Shown here in pieces: positions 6,809 through 7,803 of a stretch of 7,803 bases of DNA. Under the pieces are notes generated by a model that was not told where the DNA came from, did not search any database, and saw only the letters and a list, made by a program, of their open reading frames with translations. Source of the stretch: an uncultured Lachnospiraceae bacterium (GTDB lineage: Bacteria > Bacillota > Clostridia > Lachnospirales > Lachnospiraceae); assembly GCA_910588885.1 (NCBI GenBank), contig CAJUSQ010000052.1, forward strand, positions 1 through 7,803, in the 5' to 3' direction. Made by a program: the position numbers and the translations under genes. Numbering within the stretch: the stretch's first letter is position 1; each line of letters begins with the position of its first letter.

Positions 6809-7803
6809 ACTGCCGCCTTTCCGTCCTCATAGAGCTTCGCTTCCTTGATTAAGTAATCCCGGGCAATCAAAAACAGGTTCATGCTAAGCCCCGACTTATC
6901 GTAGAGCCCCTTTGCGGAATTTTCATTCAGGGTCTGATAAACTACGATATCCTGGTTCCAGCTGCTGGAGAGGGCATTCTTGTCCAAAACGTCGAACTTG
7001 GCCACCACCTGGTCCACGATATGTACCACTGCAGACTCCACGGTGGAGGGCAGCAGCTTTTCCCCGTTGTATTCCCCTAAAATCCGAATCAGCTCCGGCG
7101 GAAATTTCCGTTTTGCCGCCAGGGCAACCCCGTTTTCCACATAAGGCTCCCCTTCCAGACGGCCGATCCGGTAATAAAATCCGGCTGCCGCCGCCAGGCA
7201 TTCGTCCACATGCAGCCTTTCGGCACATTCCCGGGCAATTTCTGAAACTTTTCTTGCATGCGCATAATCCGCCTGGGAGAAATCCTTCATGGCCTGAACC
7301 AGGCTGTAGGAATCCCCAATAATCAAAGACAGCCTGCGTTCCCTGCTGTTTGCTATTCTATCATTCCACAGCTGAAAAAGCAAGGAAGCCGCCGCAACCG
7401 TCAGCCCGCTGCTCAAAGCGCTGTAAAGGAGCACCATTTTGTCCAAAACCCCACCCTCAATCAGGGAGAATACCACACTCAGGCTGAGGTTTCCCGTAAA
7501 AATCAAAAAGCCTGCCCACAGAAAGGGATGGCCCTGCCCTTTCCGTTCCCGCTGCAAATCCCGGGCAATCACACTGCCGAACATACAAAGCAGCAGATAA
7601 CAGCAAAGGAGCCCCAAATTCCCGTCCCCGATACATACCAGCAGTATGGAACTGTAGCAGCCCGCCAAAAGCCCTAAAAAGGGTGTGGCCGTCATGGTCA
7701 GCACCATGTGCAGAAACATCACCGGCCTGGCGTATCCCGGAAGAAAGCTGAACAAAACCGTCAGCAGGCATACAAAGGTATAAGATGCCGTAATCCGCCC
7801 GTA
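6805..7803 (-). CDS. PgpH-like 7TM-HD membrane protein with degenerate HD domain (5' end beyond window)
   Basis: The frame is open from the right edge to a TGA at 6805, so 332 C-terminal residues are seen. A TTG at 7755 is not needed as a start, because coding continues through it. About six hydrophobic segments fill visible residues 5-146, followed by a soluble domain. The order (TM bundle, then HD-type domain, then ybeY) matches PgpH/YqfF, a cyclic-di-AMP phosphodiesterase. Here the domain keeps YAHARKV (180-186, first His at 182) and HIVDQV (Asp264). The GAYYHDIGK-type motif has become FYYRIGR (209-215), losing His-Asp. The NPHD-to-HV segment is absent, and the HHGT-type motif has become YNGE (245-248). 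It therefore cannot hold the usual di-metal centre and is probably not a phosphodiesterase; it may bind ligand or partner proteins. The start and any N-terminal extracellular domain are unseen. Confidence 0.8.
   Translation of the reverse strand, partial: YGRITASYTFVCLLTVLFSFLPGYARPVMFLHMVLTMTATPFLGLLAGCYSSILLVCIGDGNLGLLCCYLLLCMFGSVIARDLQRERKGQGHPFLWAGFLIFTGNLSLSVVFSLIEGGVLDKMVLLYSALSSGLTVAAASLLFQLWNDRIANSRERRLSLIIGDSYSLVQAMKDFSQADYAHARKVSEIARECAERLHVDECLAAAAGFYYRIGRLEGEPYVENGVALAAKRKFPPELIRILGEYNGEKLLPSTVESAVVHIVDQVVAKFDVLDKNALSSSWNQDIVVYQTLNENSAKGLYDKSGLSMNLFLIARDYLIKEAKLYEDGKAAV

Noticed and set aside
7753..7755. TTG start for the HD-like protein
   Set aside because: The frame stays open through it to the window edge and the upstream residues continue a membrane segment, so the true start is outside the window.

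Overview
The window looks like a piece of a Firmicutes (Clostridia, most likely Lachnospiraceae-type) chromosome. The grounds are strong AGGAGG ribosome binding sites, moderate GC content, and a gene set typical of that group: YbeY, a DUF3048/YerB lipoprotein, a SpoVB/YtgP-like flippase, a small protein resembling the BofC C-terminal domain, a DUF308 membrane protein and two FAD oxidoreductases. No mobile element, CRISPR array, tRNA, rRNA or riboswitch is visible. Every supported gene is on the minus strand, so transcription runs from the high-coordinate edge to the low one, and coding density is very high.

First block, in transcription order. The gene at the right edge (6805-7803, 5' end outside the window) encodes a multi-pass membrane protein whose cytoplasmic domain resembles the HD domain of the cyclic-di-AMP phosphodiesterase PgpH, but without most metal ligands. 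It overlaps ybeY (6314-6808) by 4 nt. A DUF3048 lipoprotein (5144-6298) follows after 15 nt, and a 14-TM-type lipid-linked-sugar flippase of the MurJ/SpoVB superfamily (3455-5131) after 12 nt. These four are almost certainly co-transcribed and mix RNA maturation with cell-envelope functions. After 88 nt comes a small single-pass BofC_C-like protein (2989-3366), with a weak forespore-type promoter candidate in the gap.

Second block. The 117-nt gap 2872-2988 contains a convincing sigma-A promoter (TTGAAT, 17 nt, TATACT with an extended -10 TG). A perfect 8-bp inverted repeat covers the -10 and the expected start site, which suggests a repressor operator. This promoter drives a six-TM DUF308 protein (2263-2871), then an HI0933/COG2081 flavoprotein (1003-2256), then a COG2509 FAD-dependent oxidoreductase (1-989, 3' end outside the window). 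Gaps are 6 and 13 nt, so these three form an operon.

Overall this looks like ordinary core chromosome and no clear new system is present. The points most worth a second look are the degenerate HD domain next to ybeY, the operator-like palindrome in front of the DUF308/flavoprotein operon, and the risk of over-annotating the HI0933 protein as a bile-acid enzyme.
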